Positions 1 through 6,898 of a DNA stretch of 7,007 bases are shown here, one piece after another; positions within the stretch are counted from its first letter, which is position 1, and the number at the start of each line of letters is the position of its first letter. The DNA is taken from the NCBI GenBank assembly GCA_023621975.1, contig JAMOAC010000066.1, positions 1 to 7,007 on the forward strand, written 5' to 3'. The notes under the pieces are model-generated. The model was not told the DNA's origin, did no database searches, and saw only the letters and a list, made by a program, of their open reading frames with translations. The translations under genes and the position numbers were made by a program. This DNA is from Bacillota bacterium (GTDB taxonomy: Bacteria; Bacillota_A; Clostridia; Acetivibrionales; DUMB01).

Positions 1-711
1 ATTAGGACATTCCATGAGTTCCTTCATGAGTTCATACCCGCTCTGAACGTGATAATCCCCAAACTTGACAATTTCCTCCTCAATGGGTATACAGTAATCG
101 CTAAGTGCCCTGCGGTATCCTTCATATCGTTCCCTTGCCGTGGTTACGTTCATATCTCCGCCGATAAAGCCAATTCTCCTGCAACCGCTGTTTATCATGT
201 ATTCTACTGCCGCATAACTTCCGTTGACATTGTCAACCAGCACGGCATCCGTTTCAAAATCAGCAACAAGCCGGTCAGCAAGTACAACAGGCACGTTGTA
301 TTCCTTCAACTGATTGAAATGCTTTCCCTCACTGCTGGCAGGTATTATAATCAGGCCATCAACACATTTTTCAGAAAGAAGCTGTATCCTGTCTTTCTCT
401 TCATCGGGACTTTCATTGGAACTGCACACTATTACGCTGTAGCCATGCTTCCTCAGCTCATCTTCCACGCCCTTTGCCACATTCATAAAAAAGTCATTGA
501 CTATCTCAGGAGCTATAAATCCTATTGTTCTCGTCTTGTTTGTCTTAAGGCTTCGAGCTACATTGTTGATCTTATACCCAAGCTCCCGTATGCACTTATT
601 TACCTTTTTTGCCGTCTTTTCACTGATTCTTGGATCATTGTTTATGACTCTTGATACGGTTGCCGCTGAAACACCGGCTGCTTTTGCTACGTCCTTTACT
701 GTTACAGACAT
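1..711 (-). CDS. LacI-family transcriptional regulator, N-terminal part (C-terminus beyond window)
   Basis: The reading frame opens at an ATG (711-709) and stays open for 237 codons to the window edge. It covers roughly two thirds of a typical 330-340 residue LacI-family repressor. Residues 5-24 form the helix-turn-helix (VKDVAKAAGVSAATVSRVIN). Residues 49-57 (NNVARSLKT) are the hinge helix, with L55 at the position that inserts into the operator minor groove. From residue 62 the periplasmic-binding-protein-like effector domain begins (IGFIAPEI), followed by the family landmarks CVDGLIIIP (116-124), VVLADR (to R147) and RRIGFIGGD. The start is supported by AGGTGAGG five bases upstream and by the canonical position of the helix-turn-helix. 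Such proteins usually repress sugar-utilisation genes and are released or activated by a small ligand. The ligand and targets cannot be read from this fragment. It is separated from spoVT by a terminator, so it is probably its own transcription unit. CcpA is not excluded, but the sequence is not a clear CcpA. Confidence 0.95.
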   Translation of the reverse strand, partial: MSVTVKDVAKAAGVSAATVSRVINNDPRISEKTAKKVNKCIRELGYKINNVARSLKTNKTRTIGFIAPEIVNDFFMNVAKGVEDELRKHGYSVIVCSSNESPDEEKDRIQLLSEKCVDGLIIIPASSEGKHFNQLKEYNVPVVLADRLVADFETDAVLVDNVNGSYAAVEYMINSGCRRIGFIGGDMNVTTARERYEGYRRALSDYCIPIEEEIVKFGDYHVQSGYELMKELMECPN

Positions 712-742
712 TATAACCTCACCTACATTTTGACCTAACTTA

Positions 743-756
743 TGCACACGATTACA
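743..756 (-). promoter_or_regulatory. cre-like LacI-family operator candidate in the lacI-type gene leader
   Basis: Read on the minus strand, TGTAATCGTGTGCA matches the catabolite-responsive element consensus TGWAANCGNTNWCA at 10 of its 12 constrained positions, including the central CG and both TG/CA ends. It lies 32 bases upstream of the ATG of the LacI-family gene and just downstream of a possible -10 hexamer TAAAAT (767-762), so it would overlap the likely transcription start. No convincing -35 was found. Many LacI-family genes are autoregulated or controlled by CcpA from such a position. Only the match is seen; the binding protein is inference, and a match of this quality can arise by chance in AT-rich DNA. 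Confidence 0.35.
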
Positions 757-820
757 TATATATTTTATTCTTCATGAAAACTTAAATTCCTTCTTAAAAA
801 ATAAAAAATAACTTAAAAAT

Positions 821-861
821 AAAAAAATAACAGGTAATTTACAATTACCCGCTATTTTTTT
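821..861 (-). terminator. Rho-independent terminator after spoVT
   Basis: A long hairpin centred on the loop at 840-842 has inner arms GGTAATT (833-839) and AATTACC (843-849), extending outward through A/T pairs. On the minus strand the stem pairs without interruption because the two imperfect positions (832/850 and 830/852) are G-U wobbles. On the plus strand the same positions are A-C mismatches. In the minus direction the stem runs into a seven-T tract, one A and five more Ts. It begins about 40 bases past the spoVT stop codon. Weak use in the plus direction is possible but no plus-strand gene needs it. Confidence 0.85.
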
Positions 862-902
862 TGTTGATTGTGTTATTTATTTTGCTTAACGCATTATTAA
901 AT

Positions 903-1457
903 TTATTGTTCCATTTGTTTTCCCAGTACACCTGCCGCTGATTGCGCAAGCTTTGCTTCAACTTCGCCCATTCTCACATTCGGATCCGTCGACAGAAGTA
1001 TAACGGCTCCAATCGGGTCTCCCTCAGATACGATAGAAGTCACAACCTGCGCAGTATATTTATGTTCTCCACCATCGTCCGCTACAATTGATATAGGTTT
1101 TTCTTCAGGTGACTTCACAACAAGTGTTGTCTTTTCTTCGATAATTCTTTCAACTTCAGGACTCAAGGATTTTTCGAGGTATTCCTTCTTTGAAGCACCT
1201 GAAACCGCTATTATTGTATCTCTATCTGCAATACAGGTAATATGCCCACTGGTCTTATGAATAGATTCGGCAAACTGGGAAGCAAATTCACTCAATTCAC
1301 CTATGGGTGAATATTTCTTTAATATAACTTCACCTTCTTTATCGGTAAATATCTCCAAGGGATCCCCTTCCCTTATTCTCAGGGTCCTTCTGATTTCCTT
1401 CGGAATTACAACTCTTCCCAGATCATCAATTCTTCTTACTATTCCAGTAGCCTTCAA
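903..1457 (-). CDS. spoVT: Stage V sporulation protein T, AbrB-family transcriptional regulator
   Basis: This 184-residue protein has the standard SpoVT layout. Residues 1-50 are the swapped-hairpin AbrB DNA-binding domain, recognisable by IVRRIDDLGRVVIPKEIRR, RIREGDPLEIF and GEVILKKYSP. From about residue 55 to the end is a GAF-like domain with CIADRDTIIAVSGASKKEYL (75-94), GDPIGAVILLS (146-156) and the terminal motif AAGVLGKQMEQ. The protein from recalled Bacillus subtilis is about 178 residues and almost identical through the first 55. There SpoVT acts in the forespore as a tetrameric DNA-binding regulator that adjusts the sigma-G regulon and later spore development. The start is TTG (1457-1455): it gives the universal MKATGIVRRIDDLG N-terminus and has AAGGAGG eight bases upstream. 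A terminator precedes it and another follows, so it is likely monocistronic. Confidence 0.97.
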   Translation of the reverse strand: MKATGIVRRIDDLGRVVIPKEIRRTLRIREGDPLEIFTDKEGEVILKKYSPIGELSEFASQFAESIHKTSGHITCIADRDTIIAVSGASKKEYLEKSLSPEVERIIEEKTTLVVKSPEEKPISIVADDGGEHKYTAQVVTSIVSEGDPIGAVILLSTDPNVRMGEVEAKLAQSAAGVLGKQMEQ

Positions 1458-1464
1458 TTCCCTT

Positions 1465-1472
1465 ACCTCCTT
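1465..1472 (-). promoter_or_regulatory. Strong ribosome binding site fixing the TTG start of spoVT
   Basis: AAGGAGGT on the minus strand is a full Shine-Dalgarno match. From the end of AAGGAGG to the TTG is eight bases (TAAGGGAA). No ATG or GTG lies nearby in frame, so this site supports initiation at TTG. Confidence 0.85.
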
Positions 1473-1498
1473 ATCGGCTTAGATTTTGTTTACGTTTT

Positions 1499-1528
1499 TA
1501 TTATTAATTTTTTATTGGTGTTTTATAC
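1499..1528 (-). promoter_or_regulatory. Candidate sigma-G-like promoter of spoVT
   Basis: On the minus strand GTATA (1528-1524) is followed after 18 bases by AATAATA (1505-1499). Forespore sigma-G promoters use roughly G(C/T)ATA and CATNNTA with 17-18 bases between, so only the first base of the -10 deviates. The site is about 40 bases upstream of the spoVT TTG and downstream of the foldase terminator, and spoVT belongs to the sigma-G regulon in Bacillus subtilis. An overlapping sigma-A-like alternative exists: TTATCA, 16 bases, TATAAA, with its -10 at 1527-1522. The region is AT-rich, so chance matches are likely and the assignment is tentative. Confidence 0.3.
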
Positions 1529-1572
1529 ATTAGAGGTTAATTGTGATAACATAAAATGAAATTGGATAAAAC

Positions 1573-1606
1573 AAAAATCCGGCATGCATAAATGCGCAAG
1601 CCGGAT
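1573..1606 (-). terminator. Rho-independent terminator after the foldase gene
   Basis: On the minus strand ATCCGGC (1606-1600) pairs perfectly with GCCGGAT (1583-1577). A partly paired inner section follows (TGC with GCA, one T-T mismatch), closing an A/T-rich loop. The stem runs directly into TTTTTGTTTT. It starts about 33 bases after the TAA of the foldase gene and separates it from spoVT. On the plus strand no T tract follows, so it acts in the minus direction. Confidence 0.9.
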
Positions 1607-1638
1607 ATGAACGTTTCCAATTTAGTTATTTTGCTATT

Positions 1639-2751
1639 TTACTGCAGTTCATTATATACTTTATCGTTAGTCTGCACAGCGTATGCAGGGTCCTTTTTCC
1701 ACTCTTCCAGGAGTTCCGCGAATCTTTCCTGTAAAATTTCGTTTTTGATATTTTCCTTAACATCTTCGAAGGAAACAGGTTCCCTGTTTTCAAGCCTCAT
1801 CACGTGATAGCCGTAAACGGTTTCAACAATACCTGTGTCTCCTACATTGGCTTTAATGGCCCACTCCTTAAACTCATCCACGTATGAGTCATACTTTGTA
1901 AATGTATATACTCCGCCGTTTTCTTCTACAGGAGGATCATCGGAATATTCTTTAGCAAGTTTCTCCATATCCTCTCCTGCATTAATCCTGTTAAGGATGT
2001 CCTTTGATTTATTTTCCGCTTCGATTTTCTTTTCTTCGGAAAGCCATTGACCGGTCTCGGGATCTCTCTTTGAGATAAGAATGTGCCTTACCGTTACCTT
2101 GTCAAAAGACCTGGGATCACTGTCATACTCGCTTTTTATTTCATCATCCGAAACATTCATCGCAGAAGTTTCATCCAAATAAAGCTTATACGCAAGGAAT
2201 TGCTCAGTATACATTTTTTTCAGGGCATCCAAATCCAAGCCCGTGGATTCCATAAGCGACTCATTAGCCTTTAGTTTACCGCCGCTTTGTTCAATTATTT
2301 GATTGATCTGGCTGTTAATATATTCTTTCTCATCGCTGCTTAGCTTGATATTCTTTTCCTTTGCCTTTATTACCTGAATCTTCATCTCCCTTAGTGCGTC
2401 AAGTGCCTGCCGCTTTGCTTCTTCAGTAGCGCTCAACCCGTTAAAATTCGCCGTTTTCCAGAAGTTTTCAGCTTCGGGAGTATTCGGGTTTATCTGTGCT
2501 TCATTAAGCATTGCATTTTTTACCTGACTCAGGTATGAGTTGAATTCCATTACGCTGATTTTTTCATTTCCCACTTTAGCTACATAATTATTACTGTTCC
2601 GGTTCTGGCCCAAAGCTGTTATTAAAACCAGAACTACTATTAAAACAACAGCTATCGAACCAAATATAAGCACATACTTGGAAGATTCCAAACCGGTCTT
2701 ATCGTTTTTGTTAAGATTTTTCCTTTTTTCGTTAATATCACTTCTTTTCAA
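1639..2751 (-). CDS. Membrane-anchored SurA/PrsA-type peptidylprolyl isomerase (parvulin foldase)
   Basis: The 370-residue protein starts with about 25 charged residues, then one hydrophobic segment (about 26-48), then a large extracytoplasmic part. No lipobox cysteine follows the segment, so this looks like a signal-anchored protein rather than a PrsA lipoprotein. Residues 55-200 resemble the SurA N-terminal chaperone region. Residues 219-322 are a PpiC/parvulin domain, with VRHILIS carrying H223, YSDD carrying D272, DEF carrying F294 and YGYHVMRL carrying H316. By alignment these match Pin1 H59, C113, F134 and H157, so catalysis is probably intact. The expected role is helping secreted or membrane proteins fold outside the membrane, catalysing isomerisation at prolyl bonds. 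The TTG start follows AGGAGAG by six bases. A promoter overlaps the end of mfd and a terminator follows the gene. It is a PrsA/SurA-like paralogue; orthology to prsA is not claimed. Confidence 0.92.
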   Translation of the reverse strand: MKRSDINEKRKNLNKNDKTGLESSKYVLIFGSIAVVLIVVLVLITALGQNRNSNNYVAKVGNEKISVMEFNSYLSQVKNAMLNEAQINPNTPEAENFWKTANFNGLSATEEAKRQALDALREMKIQVIKAKEKNIKLSSDEKEYINSQINQIIEQSGGKLKANESLMESTGLDLDALKKMYTEQFLAYKLYLDETSAMNVSDDEIKSEYDSDPRSFDKVTVRHILISKRDPETGQWLSEEKKIEAENKSKDILNRINAGEDMEKLAKEYSDDPPVEENGGVYTFTKYDSYVDEFKEWAIKANVGDTGIVETVYGYHVMRLENREPVSFEDVKENIKNEILQERFAELLEEWKKDPAYAVQTNDKVYNELQ

Positions 2752-2757
2752 GATAAT

Positions 2758-2764
2758 CTCTCCT
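2758..2764 (-). promoter_or_regulatory. Ribosome binding site supporting the TTG start of the foldase gene
   Basis: AGGAGAG on the minus strand lies six bases (ATTATC) before the TTG at 2751-2749. The resulting protein has a normal positively charged N-terminus ahead of the membrane segment. Confidence 0.75.
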
Positions 2765-2802
2765 AAGACATTAATATTATTTACATATTGCTTAATATAA
2801 TA

Positions 2803-2831
2803 ATTATACTCGAAATGTCAATGCACTTCAA
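2803..2831 (-). promoter_or_regulatory. Sigma-A-type promoter for the foldase gene, overlapping the 3' end of mfd
   Basis: On the minus strand TTGAAG (2831-2826) is followed after exactly 17 bases by a perfect TATAAT (2808-2803). The -35 lies in the last codons of mfd and the -10 just past its TGA. Transcription would start near 2796, leaving a leader of about 45 bases before the ribosome binding site and TTG. A second -35-like TTGACA (2821-2816) lies inside the spacer; its best partner is TATTAA 18 bases on. No terminator lies between mfd and the foldase gene, so readthrough from mfd is also possible. Confidence 0.55.
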
Positions 2832-5800
2832 AACTTTTAATATCCTGTAACAAAATCTTAATATTGTCCAGCAGTTCATTCCTCTTTATGCCTGACACCC
2901 TGTACAGTAGATACGGGCTACTGCCTGCATTGAACAGCAACTGCCTCCTGTATTTTGATATGAGCTTGCTTATCGTCTCAATATTCACCTTCTTCATGTC
3001 CACATACTGCAGTATGACGGCTCCGTCCTTTTCAGTTATTGATGAAAAACCTGCTGATTTTGCAAGGGACTTTACATAGGCAACCATTATCAAATTTCTA
3101 ACAGGCTGCGGGATATCTCCGTATCTGTCCACAAGCTCGTCTTCAATATCCAGTACGTCCTGATCATCCTGTATGGAGGCGATTTTTTTGTACATTTCTA
3201 TCTTTTCACTTTCATTGTCTATATATTCTCTGTCTATATACGCATCCACATTAATATCTATTGTCACCTCCACATCATCCTGTAAAACAGGTTCTCCCTT
3301 AAGTTCCCTGATTGCCTCGTCCAGCAATTTACAATACATTTCATAACCCACAGACTCCATGTTTCCGTGCTGTTCAGGCCCGAGCAGATTACCTGCCCCT
3401 CTGATCTCCATATCTCTCATGGCTATTTTAAAACCTGATCCAAATTCCGTAAAATCCTTGATCGCCTGAAGCCTCTTCTGGGCCGTTTCAGATACCACTT
3501 TATCCCTCCTGTATGTTATATAAGCATAAGCAAGCCTGTTGGACCTTCCTACTCTGCCCCTCAGCTGGTACAGTTGGGCAAGGCCCAGCCTGTCAGCATC
3601 TTCTACTATAATGGTATTTACATTTGGCATATCAAGCCCGGACTCTATTATAGTTGTACATACAAGAATATCATATTTGCCGTTTAAAAAATCCTGCATT
3701 ATGTTTTCAAGCTGCCTCTCTTCCATCTGCCCATGGGCAATGGCAATCCTGGCTTCAGGAACAAGCGCCTGTATCTGTGAAGCCTTAAGCTCGATGGACC
3801 TGACACGGTTAAACAGGTAAAAAGCCTGCCCGCCTCTGCCCAGTTCCCGTATTAGTGCATCCCTTATAACATCTTCATTGTATTCCATAACATATGTCTG
3901 AACGGGATAACGCTCTTCAGGCGGATCCTCAAGAACGCTTATGTCCCTGATCCCTACAAGAGACATATGAAGGGTCCTGGGAATGGGTGTCGCTGTAAGA
4001 GTCAAGACATCAACGTCCGGCGCTATATTTTTTATTCTCTCCTTGTGCTCCACCCCGAAGCGGTGTTCTTCATCAATAATCAGCAGTCCAAGATTTTTAA
4101 AATGTATGTCTTTTTGCAGCAGCCTGTGCGTGCCTATCAGTATATCTACAGTACCCGCTTTCACATCCCTCAAAATCTTTTTCTGCTCTGCCCTGCTTCG
4201 GAATCTGCTTATCATTTCAACCTTTACCGGGAAATCCCTCATTCTTTCCAGAAAGTTCTTATAATGCTGATGAGCAAGTACGGTGGTAGGTACAAGGTAT
4301 GCCACCTGTTTTCCGTCCATAACTGCCTTGAATGCAGCCCTCATAGCCACCTCTGTCTTCCCGTAGCCCACATCGCCGCACAAGAGCCTGTCCATTACCT
4401 TATCGGATTCCATGTCTCTTTTTATTTCTTCAATGCACCGCAACTGGTCTTCCGTCTCCTCATAGGGAAATTGTTCTTCAAACTGTTTCTGCCATATCGT
4501 ATCTTTCGAATATGCAAAACCTTTAATGGACTGCCTCTTAGCGTATAATTTTATTAATTCACCTGCAAGCTCCTTCAGCGATTCCTTTACCTTCTTCTTG
4601 GTCCTTATCCAGTCAGTTCCTCCAAGCTTGTTCAACTTCGGGGTTTTCCCCTCACTGCCTATATATTTTTGAACAAGGTCCAGCTGATTGGTCGGAATAT
4701 AAAGAAACCCGTTGTCCTGATACCTGATCTTGAGATAATCCCGTTTTACGTTATCCACTACAAGGCTTTCGATCCCAACATACTGGCCTATTCCATGGGT
4801 CTGGTGGACAACATAATCTCCCGGGGCCAGGTCGGTAAAAAGGTTAATCTCTTTTCCCCTGATTTTCTTTGATGAGGGTTTCTTTTTTCTCTTATCCTGC
4901 CTGAACACCTCTGCATCACTGACAACTACAAAACCTATAGACGGATATTCAAACCCTCTGCTCAGGCTTCCTTTCATTACCACGACCTGTCCGCGCTGCA
5001 TCGGGGTATCGCTGTCAGTCAGAAAAGAGGATTCTATCCCTTCCGACCTAAGGGCATCAACAAGCCTTTCTCCGCGCCCTTTTGTACCTGAAAGGATTAT
5101 CACTCTGCTGCCGCTTTCCTTCCATCTTCTTACGCTTTCCTTCAGAAGTTCCATATGCCCCTGTATGGGACTGATTGAACGTGCAGGAACGTTGAAGTTT
5201 CTTGAGTTCTCAAGGGTACTGTTTTCAGGAGATATTGCATTCAGGTAGACAGTTTTGCATCTCTTCAGTTTGTTTTCAATGTCCGCTGAATCAAAGTATA
5301 TCTGTTCACATCTTGGAAGCAGCATTCCTTTTTCTATCAACGACTTGCACAATTCATGGTGCTCAAGAACCAAATTGTCCACTCTTTGCCTCAGCCTGGG
5401 CAGTTCGTCGACAAAGACAACAGTGTCATCTGTCAGGTAATCAAAAATATATTGCGGATTTTTAATAATATATGGAATATACCTGTCAATCCCGGGAAAA
5501 TTAAAGTCATTTTTCAACCGTTCAATATCGGATATAATTTTCTGTTTCCTTTCCGGACCTCCATTATTTCTTTCAAGCGCCGCAAGGTCTGCTTCAATTT
5601 CATTAACAATACCTTCAATCATATCCTGTGAAAAAATAACTTCTCTTGCAGGAATGATATTTATGCTGTCCAGCTTGTCTACCGAACGCTGTGTCATGAT
5701 ATCAAAGCTTCTTATGGAATCGACTTCGTCATCGAACAGTTCCATGCGCACAGCGTACTCACTGTTAACGGAAAATATGTCAATTATTCCTCCTCTGACT

Positions 5801-6321
5801 GCAAACTGCCCTTTACCTTCAACTATGCTTACCCTTTCAAAACCTGCCGCCACCAGTTTTTTTGATAATTCCTGTATATCCACCCTTGAACCTACCGACA
5901 ATTTCACGGAATTTTCCTTGAAAAGGGCTTTAGGCATTAGTTTCTGGGACACAGCTTCGGCAGAAGTAACAACAAACCTGTACTTTCCTTCAATTAACCT
6001 GGCTAATACCTCCAGCCTTTCATAGACAGCCTCATTGCTCCTTGCTTCTATATCATAGAGGATTATTTCCCTTGACGGAAAATACAGTACGTCCTCGCCT
6101 AAAAAGCATGATATATCTTCATATATCCGCCTTGCCTGCATTTCATTAAAAGCAACAAAAAGCCCCCTTCTTTCAAGATGCTTGCAAACAGCACTTGAAA
6201 TATGAGCTTTTTGTGAATCGGCAGGACCTGTAATATTTAACGGCATAAAGCCGTTTCTGACCACCTCAAGTATTTTATTGTATTCGCTTATCTCCAGAAC
6301 AGGATCCAACAAATAATCCAT
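2818..6321 (-). CDS. mfd: Transcription-repair coupling factor Mfd
   Basis: The 1167-residue protein is full length (about 1150-1180 in the family). Mfd is an ATP-driven DNA translocase that pushes stalled RNA polymerase off DNA and recruits UvrA for strand-specific excision repair. Residues 1 to about 330 form the UvrB-like module; its ATP-loop position (GPADSQKA, 32-39) is degenerate, as is usual. The RNA-polymerase-interacting domain spans about 495-555 (LAPGDYVVHQTHGIGQYVGI). The RecG-like motor follows: Walker A GDVGYGKT (649-656, K655), DEEH (750-753), TATPIPRT (776-783) and QLRGRVGRS (919-927), then the translocation motif around RGAGNLLG (974-981). The C-terminal TRCF domain covers about 1010-1150. 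ATG starts seven bases after the pth stop. Its weak ribosome binding site (AAGG) overlaps that stop codon, which suggests translational coupling. No truncation or missing catalytic residue is visible. Confidence 0.98.
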   Translation of the reverse strand: MDYLLDPVLEISEYNKILEVVRNGFMPLNITGPADSQKAHISSAVCKHLERRGLFVAFNEMQARRIYEDISCFLGEDVLYFPSREIILYDIEARSNEAVYERLEVLARLIEGKYRFVVTSAEAVSQKLMPKALFKENSVKLSVGSRVDIQELSKKLVAAGFERVSIVEGKGQFAVRGGIIDIFSVNSEYAVRMELFDDEVDSIRSFDIMTQRSVDKLDSINIIPAREVIFSQDMIEGIVNEIEADLAALERNNGGPERKQKIISDIERLKNDFNFPGIDRYIPYIIKNPQYIFDYLTDDTVVFVDELPRLRQRVDNLVLEHHELCKSLIEKGMLLPRCEQIYFDSADIENKLKRCKTVYLNAISPENSTLENSRNFNVPARSISPIQGHMELLKESVRRWKESGSRVIILSGTKGRGERLVDALRSEGIESSFLTDSDTPMQRGQVVVMKGSLSRGFEYPSIGFVVVSDAEVFRQDKRKKKPSSKKIRGKEINLFTDLAPGDYVVHQTHGIGQYVGIESLVVDNVKRDYLKIRYQDNGFLYIPTNQLDLVQKYIGSEGKTPKLNKLGGTDWIRTKKKVKESLKELAGELIKLYAKRQSIKGFAYSKDTIWQKQFEEQFPYEETEDQLRCIEEIKRDMESDKVMDRLLCGDVGYGKTEVAMRAAFKAVMDGKQVAYLVPTTVLAHQHYKNFLERMRDFPVKVEMISRFRSRAEQKKILRDVKAGTVDILIGTHRLLQKDIHFKNLGLLIIDEEHRFGVEHKERIKNIAPDVDVLTLTATPIPRTLHMSLVGIRDISVLEDPPEERYPVQTYVMEYNEDVIRDALIRELGRGGQAFYLFNRVRSIELKASQIQALVPEARIAIAHGQMEERQLENIMQDFLNGKYDILVCTTIIESGLDMPNVNTIIVEDADRLGLAQLYQLRGRVGRSNRLAYAYITYRRDKVVSETAQKRLQAIKDFTEFGSGFKIAMRDMEIRGAGNLLGPEQHGNMESVGYEMYCKLLDEAIRELKGEPVLQDDVEVTIDINVDAYIDREYIDNESEKIEMYKKIASIQDDQDVLDIEDELVDRYGDIPQPVRNLIMVAYVKSLAKSAGFSSITEKDGAVILQYVDMKKVNIETISKLISKYRRQLLFNAGSSPYLLYRVSGIKRNELLDNIKILLQDIKSFEVH

Positions 6322-6328
6322 AGATACC

Positions 6329-6898
6329 TTACCCGTTATATTTATTCATGGCATGTACGACATCGGACTTTATTATTTCCAACGCTGCATCTGCAGCCTT
6401 TGAAATGCATTGTTCCACAAGCTTCCTGTCTTCATCGCCAAACCTCCCGAGAACAAAATCAACAAGTTCCCAGCCTTCAGGAGGTTTTCCTATTCCTATT
6501 CTTATCCTGGGAAACTCATCATCCTGTATATGGTAAATCACTGATTTCATTCCATTGTGAGTTCCCGCACTTCCCTTCGGGCGAATTCTCAGTTTACCTA
6601 AAGGCAAATCTATGTCATCGTATATTACTATAATATTTCCTATATCCACCTTGTACCATTCAACCAAATCTCTTATACTCTCACCGCTTGCATTCATAAA
6701 TGTCTGTGGCTTAGCAAGTATAACCTTTTTCCCTTCTATAACCCCTTCCCCTATCAAAGCTTTGCATTTGAGTTTTGTAACTTTTATACCCGTTTTTTCG
6801 GATATTACATCAATAGTATCAAAACCTACGTTATGCCTTGTATTGGCATACTGCTTCCCGGGATTTCCAAGACCCGCTACCAAAAATAAACCGTCCAA
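6329..6898 (-). CDS. pth: Peptidyl-tRNA hydrolase
   Basis: Pth cleaves peptidyl-tRNA that drops off ribosomes, freeing tRNA in the cytoplasm. I place the start at TTG 6898-6896, giving 189 residues beginning MDGLFLVAGLGNPG. This matches the usual length (about 188-194) and puts every catalytic position at the same number as in the Escherichia coli enzyme counted with its Met: N12 (GLGNPG), H22 (NTRHN), M68 and N69 (PQTFMNASG), D94 (YDDIDLP) and N115 (GTHNGMKS). GGGAGGG lies eight bases upstream. A longer model starting at TTG 6979 would add 27 residues, but its ribosome binding site is too close (AGAGG, two bases away). The frame is in fact open to the window edge, so an extension or fusion is not formally excluded. 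The homologue in Bacillus subtilis is named spoVC and lies in a similar cluster. It is followed directly by mfd. Confidence 0.95.
   Translation of the reverse strand: MDGLFLVAGLGNPGKQYANTRHNVGFDTIDVISEKTGIKVTKLKCKALIGEGVIEGKKVILAKPQTFMNASGESIRDLVEWYKVDIGNIIVIYDDIDLPLGKLRIRPKGSAGTHNGMKSVIYHIQDDEFPRIRIGIGKPPEGWELVDFVLGRFGDEDRKLVEQCISKAADAALEIIKSDVVHAMNKYNG

Noticed and set aside
49..654. A 201-codon plus-strand open frame at the left edge.
   Set aside because: It is antisense to the LacI-family gene, whose helix-turn-helix and effector domain are unmistakable on the minus strand. The plus-strand product has no recognisable features.
791..830. A/T-rich run of AAAAAATA-like units that could be taken for a repeat or a binding site.
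   Set aside because: The part nearest the hairpin is the T tract of the spoVT terminator, and the rest shows no regular period. It is ordinary low-GC intergenic sequence.
1541..1551. TTGTGATAACA, reminiscent of a half lac operator.
   Set aside because: The symmetry is imperfect, with an internal mismatch, the site lies beyond the spoVT promoter region rather than near the lacI-type gene, and no second copy was seen.
3967..4548. A 193-codon plus-strand open frame inside mfd.
   Set aside because: It lies opposite the conserved helicase motor of mfd, its predicted product resembles no family I know, and there is no ribosome binding site or promoter. It is a shadow of the real gene.
5654..6025. 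A 123-codon plus-strand frame rich in Ser and Leu, which could suggest a small secreted protein.
   Set aside because: It is antisense to the UvrB-like module of mfd. Ser/Leu richness is the expected by-product of reading a charged coding strand backwards.
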